From Rhytidiadelphus loreus (Eukaryota; Streptophyta; Bryopsida; Hypnales; Hylocomiaceae), in the NCBI GenBank assembly GCA_947034895.1, contig OX344765.1, forward strand, positions 45,637,001-45,701,000: DNA of 64,000 nt, in the 5' to 3' direction. The notes below the pieces were generated by a model. The model was not told where the DNA came from and made no database searches. It saw nothing but the letters and a program-made list of their open reading frames with translations. A program made the translations under genes and the position numbers. Positions 33,805-46,374 of the stretch are shown here, piece by piece. Position 1 is the first letter of the stretch; every line of letters begins with the position of its first letter.

Positions 33805-35438
33805 CCTAGCAGAGCGAGCAAATGAATCTCCGTCATGGCCAGTCTCCTTACAGACACGCCAGCACAGGCTGCGACTTCGCTTGCTTTCGGGACAGTGATT
33901 TGAGCCTCATCCAATCCCGAAGCTAGTCGCAGGCAAGCTGCCACAGTGACGCGAACACCTGTATTTGAGAGGACGGCTGGTGCCAATGCTCGGGACACCT
34001 TGCGAAACATACGCAAAGCGAGGGGCACTGTTCCAGGGCTGCTCAGATGCAAGTCCCAATGCCACTTGGCCAAAATTCTCATTAACCTGGCAGTTGATGG
34101 AACTGCGGGTTGGCGATGTCCTGCAAAGGATGGCCTCCTCGGTAATCTGACATCCATTCTCTGATGCTTGGCTGAACGCAGTACGACAGCAGAGCTGTTG
34201 CTGTAGCCAAGCTCTTGTAACTGAGATGTGTTCCAATCCCTTGCTTCTAAGCTCGGATCTTGGTTGGCACGAGCAACTCCTGGACTCCTCGAAGGTGAAG
34301 CAGTGATGATGTCGAACTGCAATAATGAATTATAAAATCTAAGTAAAAGTACATTGGCAGCCGAACGGCATCATCTCTGAGCAACAAAATGGTACGACAT
34401 AGATGATATTCAGGTAGAGGATACTAAAGCCATTAGAGACTGATTTCCATACACTTTACAAACAACATCTCTTCTATTCATACACTTGGTTCGTCTTCAT
34501 TAGCAAGATGGCTGAAAGCATGACTGGGCTAAAATTTTATGGCCACCGTTCTTCGAATGGAAATGAAGCTGTCTACTGTCACTTAAAGTGATCCAACACC
34601 TCCCGCTTTGAAATTGCATAATAAATTTACACATAGTGATAAAACTATGATCTCGACAGATTTGGCTCTCATACCCAAAGTGATCTCTCTACCGCACTAC
34701 AGTGATCCCCCCAAATCACACTCTTCCATGTGTTAAGATACTTAAGTAGTATCCTCTTACCTTGTGCACTCCCACCCCTGTGACCTGGTTATTAAGGTAC
34801 TAGGGCTGGAAAGAAAGAGAGGAAGTAGAAATTACCGGTCTCTGAGCAACGCCCCTGTTGACATCTTCCAACGCTCTGGTCGCAATCTGCTTTCTTTGCG
34901 GAGCAGATACCGGAGAGCAGCAATCCAATCTCTTTCTCTTCAGCGACACGGAGATACCTGAGGACACAGTCTCTTGAGCGCTCCTGCTATCTACGGTTAC
35001 GCCTCCCATATCTTCACTGCACGTGCTTTCGCAGGGTGATGCTGCTCGCAACACTTGAGTCTCCTCTACGATCACCTCACCTTCTGCGTTGCTCGAGGAG
35101 CATCCGGTTTCATACCCGGAGTCAAGGTGACAAAATTCTGCCGGGCGTGGAACACTTCCAGTGTCCACCACGCTACCATCGTTGCATTCACCCTGCGACT
35201 CCTGCTGTGCACACTCAGCACAAAAGCCTGCGAGCGGCGTGAAGTCCATCCCGGACACTCGCCATGAAGTTGGTATTCCACAAGATCCGCACAGCACAAC
35301 CCGTGTGTGCCTCGCCACTAAGAAATTCGCACTGTGCACTTTCGCATCACATGTCCAGCAAATGTGCGCCTCATCGGCTGCGCAGTACACCGTCGCTACC
35401 CCGTGACACAACTCGCATCTTCTATTCATCGTCGACAT
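33765..35438 (-). CDS. B-box zinc finger protein with C-terminal cyclin-like box
   Basis: Exon 1 35438-34836, intron with donor gtaatt and acceptor attgcag, exon 2 34316-33765; both junctions are phase 0. The 384-aa product starts with a canonical plant B-box: Cys8, Cys11, Cys19, Asp22, Cys27, Cys30, His35 and His44. A partial second one follows (Cys50, Cys53, Cys73, Cys76). Then come an acidic Ser-rich linker, a basic KRKR stretch and ATRALEDVNRGV, which resembles cyclin N-termini. Exon 2, from about residue 277, resembles the first cyclin fold: LHLSSPGTVPLALRMF, VRVTVAACLRLASGLDE and TEIHLLALLGWR match the helix 2, 3 and 5 patterns. The frame ends 11 codons later, so no second cyclin fold is present. 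There is no CCT domain. The role is unknown; a nuclear regulator is likely. The zinc finger is certain, the cyclin assignment moderate, and the fusion rests on the splice model. Confidence 0.6.
34370..34760. repeat. Dispersed repeat in the intron of the B-box/cyclin gene
   Basis: The section CACCTCCCGCTTTGAAATTG ... CCCAAAGTGATCTCTC (34600-34695) has a diverged relative at about 51484-51600 (CCTCCCACTTTGAAATTG ... CCCAAAGATCTCTC). Boundaries and class are unknown. Confidence 0.4.
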
Positions 35439-36470
35439 CGAAGGTCTCTACTCTTCAACTCACATACTTTGACCACCAAAAAAATCCGCGACTTCTCCTA
35501 CTCCAATAAAACCACACTTCTCCTCCACATCTCCTTCTTAACGGTCTCCAATCAATTATAAAGCCTCAACGAATCGAAAAGACATTTCACGAAAAAAAAA
35601 AAAAAAAATCACACCCTGGAATGTCGTCTCGCCTTCCACCACGACCGATGCCTGAAATTACACAAAAACTCCGACCACTCGAGAAGAGAAACCGTAAACA
35701 AACTACAATGTGGCTCCAACCAACATCTATAACCCGTATAACTAATACCCTACCACTCCAAATGCATAACCACTTAATCCAGTTTCAAACTTACGCCAAG
35801 CTTCAAACCTCGGGGGAAACCGAAACAGTGATGAACTCACGAACACGCAACGATCCAAATTGCAAAACGCTTGCCAAAAAAAAATTTATACAGAAGGAGT
35901 GCAAGCACACAATAATCCTCCCAAGAAGCTCAAAATAAGTTGCTCATGTACGTGAGTGAGCGCGCAACTGGAGATCATCCAATTCATATAAGATCACTAT
36001 AGAAAGATGGCGAGGAACAAGAACACAATTGAATGCACCAAGCTTCACCACCGAAGCATCATCATGGACCGCTTGGCGATGGCGGAAGTGGATACTTCGC
36101 AGGGCAACAAGTGGGGGGCACCGATGTACAGTTCAACAGACAGGAGGCGACGCTTGTACAGGCATCAGAGCCAGGGGGACGAATGACGACGGACGTCTCG
36201 TCCAAAAGGAGGACAAAAGGTGGACGACAGAGGACGATAGAGGACGGAGACAGACGAAGGGGGGACGAAGAACGAGCACCACCACGCGCAAGGGCCGACG
36301 AATTCCAGCCACGAGAGTGGCTCGGCAAATATCTCCTGCTTCGGCAGGGCTGTCCGCATCCGACGGGAGCTACCGAACCGGAGACCCAGGCTCGGTAAAC
36401 CGCCGTGGTCGGAGATCAGAGCCAATGGGAGCCCAGTATAATATTTTCAAATCAAACTGACCAAGTGCCT
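35439..36470. other. Upstream region of the B-box gene; GC-rich tract at 36030-36420
   Basis: 35439-35620 is the likely 5' UTR/promoter of the minus-strand B-box gene, including an A-run at 35593-35609. 36030-36420 is purine-biased and GC-richer, and open in several frames on both strands with simple Arg/Gly/Thr composition. No family resemblance was seen, so I do not call a gene. Confidence 0.35.
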
Positions 36471-36753
36471 ATCTGCCTTGACTGAAACGGAGACCCAGTG
36501 TCTGAGTTGGTTACACATAAGATATCTTCCTGCCATGCACATCAATATCAAGCCCTTTTCTTTTTCTTTTCTATTATTATTTCCTCTCTGTGGCTCCCCT
36601 TTTGCTGCTTTGTTTTCTTTATCTTTACTTCTTGTCAAGGAGATGCCTGGCTGTTCTGAACCCCGGCCCAGCTCTATCCGCACTCTATTTTGCACCCTAG
36701 CATTTATTATGGTACAACCACCCATTCCCAATCACTTAACACCTAACTACAGT
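36471..36753. other. Intergenic sequence before the CACTA-like MITE
   Basis: No gene or repeat recognised. Confidence 0.3.
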
Positions 36754-37037
36754 ACACTAATAATGGTATTTAGTGTCATGTTACTAATAGTGTTACCTAA
36801 TTTTTACCAGACCCATTTAGAGTTTTACTTTCCACCTCTTGTGAGCTCATTTCTAATATGAAATTACTTTTAACACTAAATGAATTCTTGTTAAAAATTT
36901 ATATCCCAAAAAAATTCAAAAAGTTGTCAAATAGTGCCTACATTGACATTTAGTATTAGTAACACTAGTGAAATTGTTGACATTTAGTGTTGTACTTCAT
37001 AATTAATGTTGTCGACACTATATACCATTATTAGTGT
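36754..37037. mobile_element. CACTA-like MITE, 284 bp
   Basis: Ends ACACTAATAATGG and its complement CCATTATTAGTGT, flanked by AGT on both sides (36751-36753 and 37038-37040). The interior repeats the ACACTAAAT/ATTTAGTGT words. It is similar in design to the element at 45843-46223. Non-coding. Confidence 0.7.
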
Positions 37038-37040
37038 AGT

Positions 37041-40000
37041 GCGTGAGTGACCATATAAGTTATAGTTGCTCCAAAATTTCAAACTTGTTTTGTTTGGTGT
37101 GGGCAATTAAATTCCTTTGATTGGTTTTTAAAAGAAATTGTAGGACAATATTGAAGGTTAACTATTGGAAGCTTTTATTTTTCACTGAAAAATGTAAATA
37201 TTTGATTTTTGAGAGGTCCTCAAAAGCATATACGTACCATTAGTGGAAGTGTAAAGCTTGCCAATTTTACTCAATTTTCTAGCTTTGAGCAAAGCTTGCC
37301 AATTTCACTTGATTTGGGATCTAAGAAATTGTACTTATCCATTTGCTTTGAAAATGGTTCCAATGGAAAAGAGTAAAGTGTTTTCATGATTTTCACCATT
37401 GAAAAATTTAAACTTGAAAGTGCTGATTTGGAGTTATTTGCGATTTCTACTTGTAAAAAAAGTTGGATTTCAACAATTGCAAGGTGGATTGTATAATGAG
37501 TTTGATAGCTATTCATTTGAACTTAAGGTTTTTAGAAGTGCATCTTAGTGTACTAACACAATCTCTAGTTGTTCATATCACCTCATATCACCCAAAACTC
37601 TTATATGAAAATTCCTCAAACATTATAAGGAGCAACATAATTTTAAATAGTATACACTCATTTCTTTTGTTATAATCTCACAAGTCCTATGCAATTTTAC
37701 ACTCAAAATTGGTATGCACACTAATATGCAAGCTTTCTAAACATCTATACAATTAGATTTTGAAAAGAAAAGAAAAGAAATCTTCATTGGGATAACTATA
37801 TGCCCAAACTCTTTTTTTCAAGGGAAAAACACACTTAAAAAGGCTTAGGCACTTAGGGGTTGAGTGATTCCATCCATATTCTGGAGTCGTATAAGGCCAG
37901 GTAAATTTTATATTGTATAGAAAGATAAAATCATAGGAATTGCAAATTTTTCAATAATTTTAGCCTTGAATTTAAATTACTATGAATTTTGGAAGCCAAA
38001 AGTTGGTTTGAACCCATATCCAATGTATAGTCTTCCAATTGTAATCATTCAAGAACTATTTTCCACTCACTACTTCCTACTTTCTTGCTCACTACTTCAG
38101 AACATATGTCATGACCTTATTAGTCCCAACCTTGAAAAAGAGAAAAGAAGACATTCTAAGCTTTGATTGAAAATGGTTGCACTTTATAAGGTGGGTATAG
38201 ATCCCTGGTTGGGAATGTGTGGTTCTACTATATTGCAAGGGTGACAAAGGGTGAATTCAAGACTTTCTCCTAGAGAAAATGTAAGTTGATATTCTTATTA
38301 TTTACAATGAGATGATTAAGTTTGGCAAATTTAGTCATTTGATTGTAAATAATAAACAAGTATGTTAGGAGAGGCTCTATCCTTATAGCATTGACTTGAA
38401 TTCAAATAAGATTCTACTCAAGTTTCTTCATAGTCATTCTAAAAATATCTTTTGCAATGCTAAATTCTGTCCCTTGTGATTTAAAGACTTATGTTCTTGC
38501 ATTTTTTTCAAGGTGAACATTTGGATTTAATCTCATATATAATTGAAGGAAGGATAAAATATCTCCTTGAAACAATGTATGGGCCTTATTCCTTGCCTAA
38601 GGTTTGTGTGGTCAAAGCATGTAAAACTAACCAATGAAGAGAGCTTTGACTTTGCAGCCTACAATGTGGTGTTGGCAAGCCTTATTCACTATAGAAGTGG
38701 ATCTAGTAGGTTGAAACATTCCAAATAAATCCTAAAGCTACTTTTGGTCAAAGATTCACTTGAAACCAAATGAAGGGGCTAGCCTATCTTTTAAGGGTTA
38801 AATGTAAGGGTGCGATATAGAATTGAATTTTGTCAATACTATTTTATTTTTTATTTATTATTAATAGTGCAAAAAGAAGTCCTTACTAGAGAGATGAAAC
38901 TATTTATATCCATGGATATCGATAAAATATGCAAAATAAGATTGCAAATTAAAATTTTCATTCATCCAAAAGAATGACACCATCACAATATATGAAGTTG
39001 TAGAAATTTAGTGATTTCATCCACTTAGAATGGAGGAGTTTATCACCAAAAGTTCCCTTGAAGTTTTGTCAATTACAAATTTCTTTAATATGTCACTTCC
39101 TCAAATTTAGAGTGTTTCTTCCCTTATGAGATAAATACACCTAAGTTCAATTCTAATACAAAAACACACACATCTAAATTCTAACCCAAAATGTGCAATC
39201 TCTAAATAAGAAAGTCTAGGGTCATTTTTGGCTATACCAATAATAATCACTTTGGAAATTCATATTTTATTTGTGAAGCGTCCCAATAACACATTTTAGA
39301 ATCTTTTTTTCAATTGGCAACAAAACTAAAATAGCTTTAACAATAGAAATAGTTTGAATTCTCATGTTCTTATTGGGATGACTTGAGATGTAGTTACCTA
39401 GATGACATTGTTAAAACAATAGAGATGTATTCCAATGTCATAATATAAATGTAAAAATATTATTTTGTGGGATATACACAAGCTTTTAATTATATTATGT
39501 TATTCATTTGAATGGTTCACTGGGTACTATGTTCTTGCATCGTCAAAGAATAATCTTTATAATTTTCATTTTCAACGTTTGAATTTGTTTGGATCATGAG
39601 ACAATTGGAATCTATTGATGAAATTAAAAAATGATAAAAAAATTGTGAAGAGGGTGGTGAAACTACCAAATAAATTAATGCACCATGTACTAAACATTTC
39701 AAGTAACAATTCTATTTGATTGGCTAGGATTGAATGCCCCCCTTGTTGCCCCCTTTGAAATGGATGGAGGATGGATGGAGGCCATCTTTCCTATTCCCAC
39801 AACTCTATTCCGGGCTCTATTCTTGTGACTTTTTTACATTTGAGCTTGAAGAATGCCAGATAAATCACATATTCTTTATTGACAAAAATTGAAAATGGGA
39901 AACAAAAAAAATTTAAATAGTTTACATGAGATATTTGTTAAAAGACCAAAGCATGGTTACAAGGCCTTAGTACACTCCAAAATTCAAATAACTTCAAATT

Positions 40001-40410
40001 CAATTGGAATTATTATGGACCTCCAAATGTATAAGAACAAAAACATATGAAATGAAATGCTTAAGTATAACATTAATTGATCTTAGATTAGGTCATTGAA
40101 AATAGCAAAACATATATAATACACATACAACATATGGTTGAAAGAATGCAATATTTATTTTCCTAACAAAACTACAAGTATGTAACTTTCATTGTGACAT
40201 TGGCAATGTCTCCTGAAACAAATAAGAAGTGGATAAAAGTAGCCATTGGGAACAACCATTAGATGAGATTTCAGGATTTTAAGGGCCGTTTCGGGGCCGT
40301 TCCCGGCGCGGTTCCCCTGGCAGTCAAAGAACGCCACTGACAGATTTTATTTTTTTTGAAAAATAAAAAATAAAAAATAAAAAATTTAAGTGCTTAAACT
40401 GAGAAACAAA
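37041..40410. other. Gene-poor AT-rich DNA
   Basis: Only short chance open frames. 40279-40330 is a GC-rich patch (GGGGCCGTTCCCGGCGCGG) whose partial complement appears near 40487-40500 (GGCCGGGAAC), perhaps the ends of a small element around the GTTT microsatellite. Confidence 0.4.
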
Positions 40411-40447
40411 GTTTGTTTGTTTGTTTGTTTGTTTGTTTGTTTGTTTT
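40411..40447 (+). repeat. (GTTT)n microsatellite
   Basis: Nine consecutive GTTT units. Confidence 0.95.
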
Positions 40448-41186
40448 TGAAAAATCTGACCTAGCCGTCTCTCGGCCAGGTCAACACAGGCCGGGAACAA
40501 TGGATATCGGCGGTTCTCGGGGGGGTTTCGAGTTGGGAACTGCAGCCCTCCCCGAGAGCCAAATCACATGTAATGATATAAGACCAAAGCTGCAAGAATG
40601 CCACCTTTGGGAAGCGAGAGGGATGACCCTTGATGGGGGCAATGCGGGGTCATTCAACCTTGGCCTTAAGTATGTTGATTTTAATTGAGTAAAAGTTATT
40701 TTAACTCAATGCGTTAGCTGGGACGTTTTTCTCTTTCGCCTTGTAAGAAACCATGACATGTATTGGAAGGATAATTTTGGAGGAACAAAAATAATCTAAT
40801 CTATTTTGGAGGGAGGCACAATTGAGAAGGGTTTTTTTCCTTCTAAATCACTTTTTATTGTTGCATATTAAACCAATTTTTTTGAAAAAGAGCTATTATA
40901 AAATAAAAACACAAGTGATCTCAAACCACAAACTTATGTCTCTTTTTGAAGTTGGTACACAATTAGAAAGGAGGTTCTAAAGTACCAAGCTAGGGCATGG
41001 TTCCAAAGGCCCATATCAACTCTACTATGCCCCCACCTTTTAAAGTTGGTCTTCAATGATTTTTTGACATCCTTTTATTTTCATTTTACTAGAGTTTGAG
41101 AGTGAAATTCCATCAATTAGATTTAGTTATGCATTTTCAAGTATCTATACCTTCAAATGAGGTTGTTTATTTGTTTTGTTAGTTTC
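40448..41186. other. Gene-poor DNA
   Basis: Short GC-rich patch to 40650, then AT-rich. No gene recognised. Confidence 0.35.
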
Positions 41187-41702
41187 GTTTGTTTGTTATG
41201 GTAAGATCTCTTGGACCACACATCCCCCATTCGCATTAGTCTTGGTCGTGTTAGAAAGCTCTTTGCAAGGAGGGGTCCACGGGCTTTGTTTCGTGGCGTT
41301 TGGACCTACATTGTGAAAGTGATTGAATTTTGAATTTTCCTATGAATTAAGAAATTAGGAGAAATACTTTTACTTCTATTTTGGCTATGGCACATGATAC
41401 AATAGTGGTGTGCTCTACTCAATAATGCAATTAATTTTCAAAAGGTACTAGTAGTGTACCATGCGGTGTGTGTCCTATGTCGTGTGCCGCTACTACAGTA
41501 ATTGCCGAAGTAAAAGTAATTTTTTTTCAATTTTTTTTCAATTCATAAAAACTTTGAAATTCAATAACTTTCACATCAAAGGTCGGAATGCTACGAAACA
41601 AAGCCCATGCACCCCTCTTCACAGAGAGTTGTTCTGACGATACACACAATGTGACCGGGGATGCACAGTCTAAAAGATCCCAATGTAACAAACAAACAAA
41701 CA
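41187..41702. mobile_element. Inverted-repeat element near 41.2-41.7 kb
   Basis: The left side GTTTGTTTGTTATGG ... GATCTCTTGG ... CATCCCC ... GGGCTTTGTTTCGTGGC pairs with the right side CTACGAAACAAAGCCC ... GGGGATGCACAG ... GATCCCAATGTAACAAAC. The arms are diverged and the boundaries approximate. No target duplication identified and no coding capacity. Confidence 0.5.
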
Positions 41703-41929
41703 CCCTAACTTGCTTGACGGATGGATCCGCAATTGCTCCGTCGCTCTTTCCAAGAGGTCCATCCTAATCTTCAAAATCTACCAAATGCAAGAATCTAACA
41801 TTAGCGGGACCTGGGTAGTTGTATGGTGGGGCACGCCAACTGAAGGTCTGTGAGCCACATGAACCAGGAGCGGCGGCATCCACGTGGTAACAGCCAGTGG
41901 CCCCGTCAGGGAGGGGCTGGACAAAGACA

Positions 41930-42690
41930 CCCCTTCCTTTTTTCTCTCTCCAAGTTTGAAGCCCAGATGCTTCCAAGTTCCATTCAACACGTCTGGCCTA
42001 CACTAATTCCCATTCCAGCATGTGGCTCACGGTGGCGGGGGTTCTTATTGCGACAGAGAGTCGGGGACGATCGATCCTAGGCTCGGAGCCTGCCCTAGAA
42101 ATGCTGCCGTGTCAGTCAGATTCGGTGCCGACCCTGACCCCCCCCGGAATGATGGGCTGGGAAGCAGCCTTTCCTTTTTTTTCTCTCTCTCCCCAAGTTT
42201 GAAGCCCAAGTTCATTCAACACTGGCTCTGGCCTACACTAATTCTCTCATTCCAGCATGTGGCTCACAGTGGCGGGGGTTCTTATTGCGACAGAGAGTCG
42301 GGGATGATCGATCCTAGGCTCGGAACCTGCCCTAGAAATGCTGCCGTGTCAGTCAGATTCGGTGCCGACCCTCACCCCCAACCCCACACCCACACCCCGG
42401 AATGATGGATATGATCGTTTCTAGGGCTGGGAGAGCAGCCTTCCCTTTTTTCTCTCTCTCCCCAAGTTTGAAGACCAGATGCTTCCAAGTTCATTCAACA
42501 CTGGCTCTGGCCTACACTAATTCTCATTCCAGCTTGTGGCTCACAGTGTCGGGGTTCTTATTACGACGGATACGAGGCTCGGAGCCTGCCCTAGAAATGC
42601 TGCCGTGTCAGTCAGCTTCGGTGCCGACCCTCCCCCCCCGGGAATGATGGATATGATCGTTTCTAGGGCTGGGAGAGCAGCCCGATCCCC
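41930..42690 (+). repeat. Tandem repeat, three copies of about 240-270 bp
   Basis: Copies begin near 41932, 42169 and 42438 with CCTTTTTTCTCTCTC and run through AAGTTTGAAG, GGCCTACACTAATTC, CATGTGGCTCAC and CCTGCCCTAGAAATGCTGCC. A partial fourth start is near 42660 (TTCTAGGGCTGGGAGAGCAG). Copies differ by small deletions. Open frames across them are not convincing genes. Confidence 0.8.
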
Positions 42691-42884
42691 GGACCTGCGC
42701 TTTCATTTGGCACCACAGCGTCAGGACAACGGAACTGAAGGCCAGCAGCGACTGTGCGTGTCCAACAAACCATGATGGGGGTGTATTCAATGTTATCCTA
42801 TCAATGTTTGGAGTGGGAGACTGGGAGAGGGAGATATTTCAAACACAATACTACACGTGCTGAGAGGGGACGATGACGTCACGG

Positions 42885-42963
42885 AAAGAGAAAGAGAAAG
42901 AGAGGGAGGGAAAGAAAGAAAGAAAGAAAGAAAGAAAGGGAAAGAGAGAGGGAGGGAGGGTTT
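42885..42963 (+). repeat. GAAA/GA-rich microsatellite
   Basis: Purine tract of GAAA and GAGAGG units. Confidence 0.9.
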
Positions 42964-43262
42964 TCTTTCCCAGAATTTTCAAGGGAGTGTAATATCTTCA
43001 AATCTTGGGATGAAGTCTCTGTACAGTCAGTAGGACGAACTGACTGAGGTCAGGCTTAGTAAATCAACTGACTGGGATCTAGGGTAAATACGTCCTTATG
43101 GCTACAAATGAATGAGAAAGGAGTGACATGCTCCTTGAAATATCTATTTCTAGCATTGATTGATGAGGAGGGTAGTAGGCAGGAAGGGACAATTCAGGGG
43201 GACCCCTCCTAGGGGGAAGGCACCGTGTACCTATTCTTGTATCCTAGATTGCCTCTTCACCC

Positions 43263-43486
43263 CTTAACGCCTTGATCCTTTTTCAAATTTTGGCACATTT
43301 TTGCTAATATCTTTCTACAAAAATATCATTTACCTCAATTTCATGAAATTTGTCTGTAAGGAAGGTTGTCTTTTCAAGATTCAAGTGTTACATTGGATGA
43401 ATGAGAAGTTGGTTGGATTAAACAACGCTTCCAAGCCCTTTGTTCATTGTCCATGATATGGACGTCAGAGTACTTAAGGGTTGATG
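43263..43486. mobile_element. Second copy of the 221-bp TTAA-type MITE
   Basis: Matches 28571-28791 over its length (CCTTAACGCCTTGATCC ... GGACGTCAGAGTACTTAAGG). The flanks are decayed (TTCA left, TTGA right). A relative of the 29206-29574 element follows directly to about 43815, the same order as at 28.6-29.6 kb. Confidence 0.6.
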
Positions 43487-43815
43487 TGTCCCTAGACTTC
43501 AATTAATGTGTCCTTCAAATGCTTACATTTGATTCGTTGACGCATTCAAAAGACATATATTTAACTATGATTTGATGACTACTAATTTTTGTAGGTTTCA
43601 GTTTAGAGTTCACTTATGCGACAGTTTTAGTGGTTTAGGGAGACGACACTTTGAAAAATCATGGAAGTTACATACCACATCCGAAAAAATATGATTCTTT
43701 TTTAATATTCGTGATTATCACTTGCTAATACTACAAAAATGTCATTTTTAGGAAAAAGTGTCTCAAACTATGTTGAATTGTTTATATTGGCGTTTTTGGG
43801 TGCTTCTATTTTACC

Positions 43816-45842
43816 TTAGTCCCATCAATGGTTTTTTTTTTAAGCACGATTTTTCAACAATTGGCTACAACCAAATGAAAATAGACTGGTTTAGTTAGAA
43901 GACATGTGATGTGTCCCCTCCCCAAAAAACTACCACCTTTTACTACTATGTGTAGTTACTATTATTAGAATAGTCAAATTTTCATAGTTTCTTGTTGAGA
44001 AGTGAAGGGAGGTTCCAACACACCAATGAATGCAACATTTGGATACAATATGCAAAGTTGTAAAAGTTCAATTTTTTTGGAGGGGTAGATGTTCTAAATT
44101 TGTTTCTTCCACATAGGTACATATTGATTTTGGAGATGTATTCACAGTGGTGATGGCAATTTTGGGTCTGTGGCGCATTTGGGGGGCCCATCTTAATTGC
44201 AAGTGTGTGTGAAATGAATATACCTATCTTAGTCCTTTAACCTTGGAAGGACGTGGCCCTATATATGTGACCAAGGTAGTCACCCAAATGCTTTGATTAT
44301 TGAATCAATAGGTGTATTTTTTTTTTTAGAGTTAGTAGTGAAGTCATGCATTGGATCCTTTAGGTTGCAATGTCCTTATAGACTAAAAGACCAAAGGGTG
44401 GTCTTGATTTTTAAAATTGTGAAGATGTATTATAAAAATGCAACTTAGAATAATAAGTTAATAGTGTGTTTTAAAACACAAGTTGTCAAATATAATCCAT
44501 AGATTATATCCCTAAGGTTGTATGGATGAAAAAAAATTACTTTGTGTGCTTCGGACGTGTTTGAGTTCATCAAATGTTCAAAATTTGACGTCTAGTCTTT
44601 AAAGGGGGTAATTCTAAAGAGATTTTGCATTCATTGGGTGGATTCTAAATCTATAAGGAAAACCACATGATTGAGTCTTTGTAAAGATGCTCAAATTCAT
44701 TTTGTAAAGACGCTCAAATTACTTCTCATATTAATCTATAGAAAATAAGGACAAACCAAAATTTCAAAAATAAGATGCGTTACATCATAACCTCTAAAAT
44801 GCGATTTTGAAGAATTCAAATTGTCCAACTTTTTTCATCACTTTGGCAAATATGGAGTACTATACTTGGCTATTTGGGTCAACATTTCATGTTGATTAAT
44901 TTTTTTAAGTTGAAAAATAATTTTGGTAGTCACTTTAAGAAAATTTTCAATTAAAATTTTTTCCCCAAGAGTTTGGTGCCATAATTATAAGATCATGAGA
45001 GGGTGGTGAATTTATTATTTTGAGATTTGCATGTGTCCCTTTATAATAACTCACTAAAAAAAACTCGATTTTTTTTTTTGATTTTGCCGACTCTAATAGG
45101 TGGATACAATAATAAGTTTGGGTAGTTTCCTAGGGGAAAATTTCACAAGGCCAAATGTAGGCTAGCCCAACCTTTTGACATTTGACATTAGCCTACTACA
45201 GCCAACAATTAAAGAAAATTATATTACGGCTCTAGCCAGATGACAACTGGGCTTAGTACACCAAAATGGTTATTTAGTATGGTCTAAATTATTTATCACA
45301 AGGACACACTTTTCAACATTGGTTGAAGTGGTGGCATTGTAGCATGTGTAAGGTTGGTGTGAACCACCCCCCCTCACTCATCCCCCAAAGGGTGCATGTA
45401 AAATTAAAAGACCCCCTATTTTGTACTTAATTAAATTATCTTCTTACACCTCTCCTAGCTAATTTGGGGCCTCTCATTGCAAATACCAATTCAAAATTTT
45501 GCAAATTTTATCAAGCGTGGCAACTAGAAAATTTCAATGTTTTCTTTCAAGGATGAGTGAAGGGGGTCTATTTGTAGTGTGCAAGGCAACATTCATAGAA
45601 CCGGTTAAAATTCTCTCCATTGCTACTTAAAATTTTCAGTAGCTAAATGTACATTGGAAAAAATTCTTGAAAAAATTAGATTTTAGCCAGAACTGCAACA
45701 AACAATAGAATTTGATAGCCAATTTGCAACTTCCTCCCCATAGAAATTAGCATCTATTTACTCAATTTTGTGTTATAGTACTCCCAATAATCCCTTACAA
45801 CTTGCAAAATTCTTTCTTTTCTACTTTTTTTCTTCCAATACT
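43816..45842. other. Gene-poor AT-rich DNA
   Basis: No gene, RNA gene or bounded repeat recognised. Confidence 0.4.
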
Positions 45843-46223
45843 ACACTAAAGATGATATTTAGTGTCTTGTACACTAAATACGAAGGCATACACTAAAAGC
45901 CAATTACCCTATGAAAGTAAGTAACATTAAATGTCAATTCAAACACTAAATGTGAACCAAAGTTGTCATATCAGACGGAATATCACTGTTCACCGACAGA
46001 ATCGGACCGATTAGGGCTAGGCGGCTGCAAACTTCAGAGCCTTGTAACTTTTGCAAAAATTCTTCAAATAAGCAAAATGAGATGTTTTTCGGCATCTACA
46101 AAAATTTGCAGCCGGCACATTCAAGTCTAACACTAATTGTGGACAAGTTCAGATTTAGTGTTGTAGCTAGTAGGGGGGTAAAAACACTAAATGTCACTCA
46201 ACACTAAATATCATCTTTAGTGT
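45843..46223. mobile_element. CACTA-like MITE, 381 bp
   Basis: Ends ACACTAAAGATGATATTTAG and the complement, flanked by ACT (45840-45842 and 46224-46226). Internal ACACTAAATGT words repeat. Non-coding, with the same design as 36754-37037. Confidence 0.7.
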
Positions 46224-46374
46224 ACTCACTCTCAAGGGAGCCAAAGTTGAAACTTGCTTGTCTTGAAGGTACCTTAGCACTAAATTCCATAAACTATAAG
46301 CTTAGTTTTGGGATCCGATTGGTGCAGGGGTCCATGATGTTGTCAAATCGGTCACACTAATTTCTATACGTACC

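Noticed and set aside
36029..36460. 143-codon open frame in a GC-rich tract
   Set aside because: Simple Arg/Thr/Gly composition, comparable open frames on both strands, no family resemblance and no splice context.
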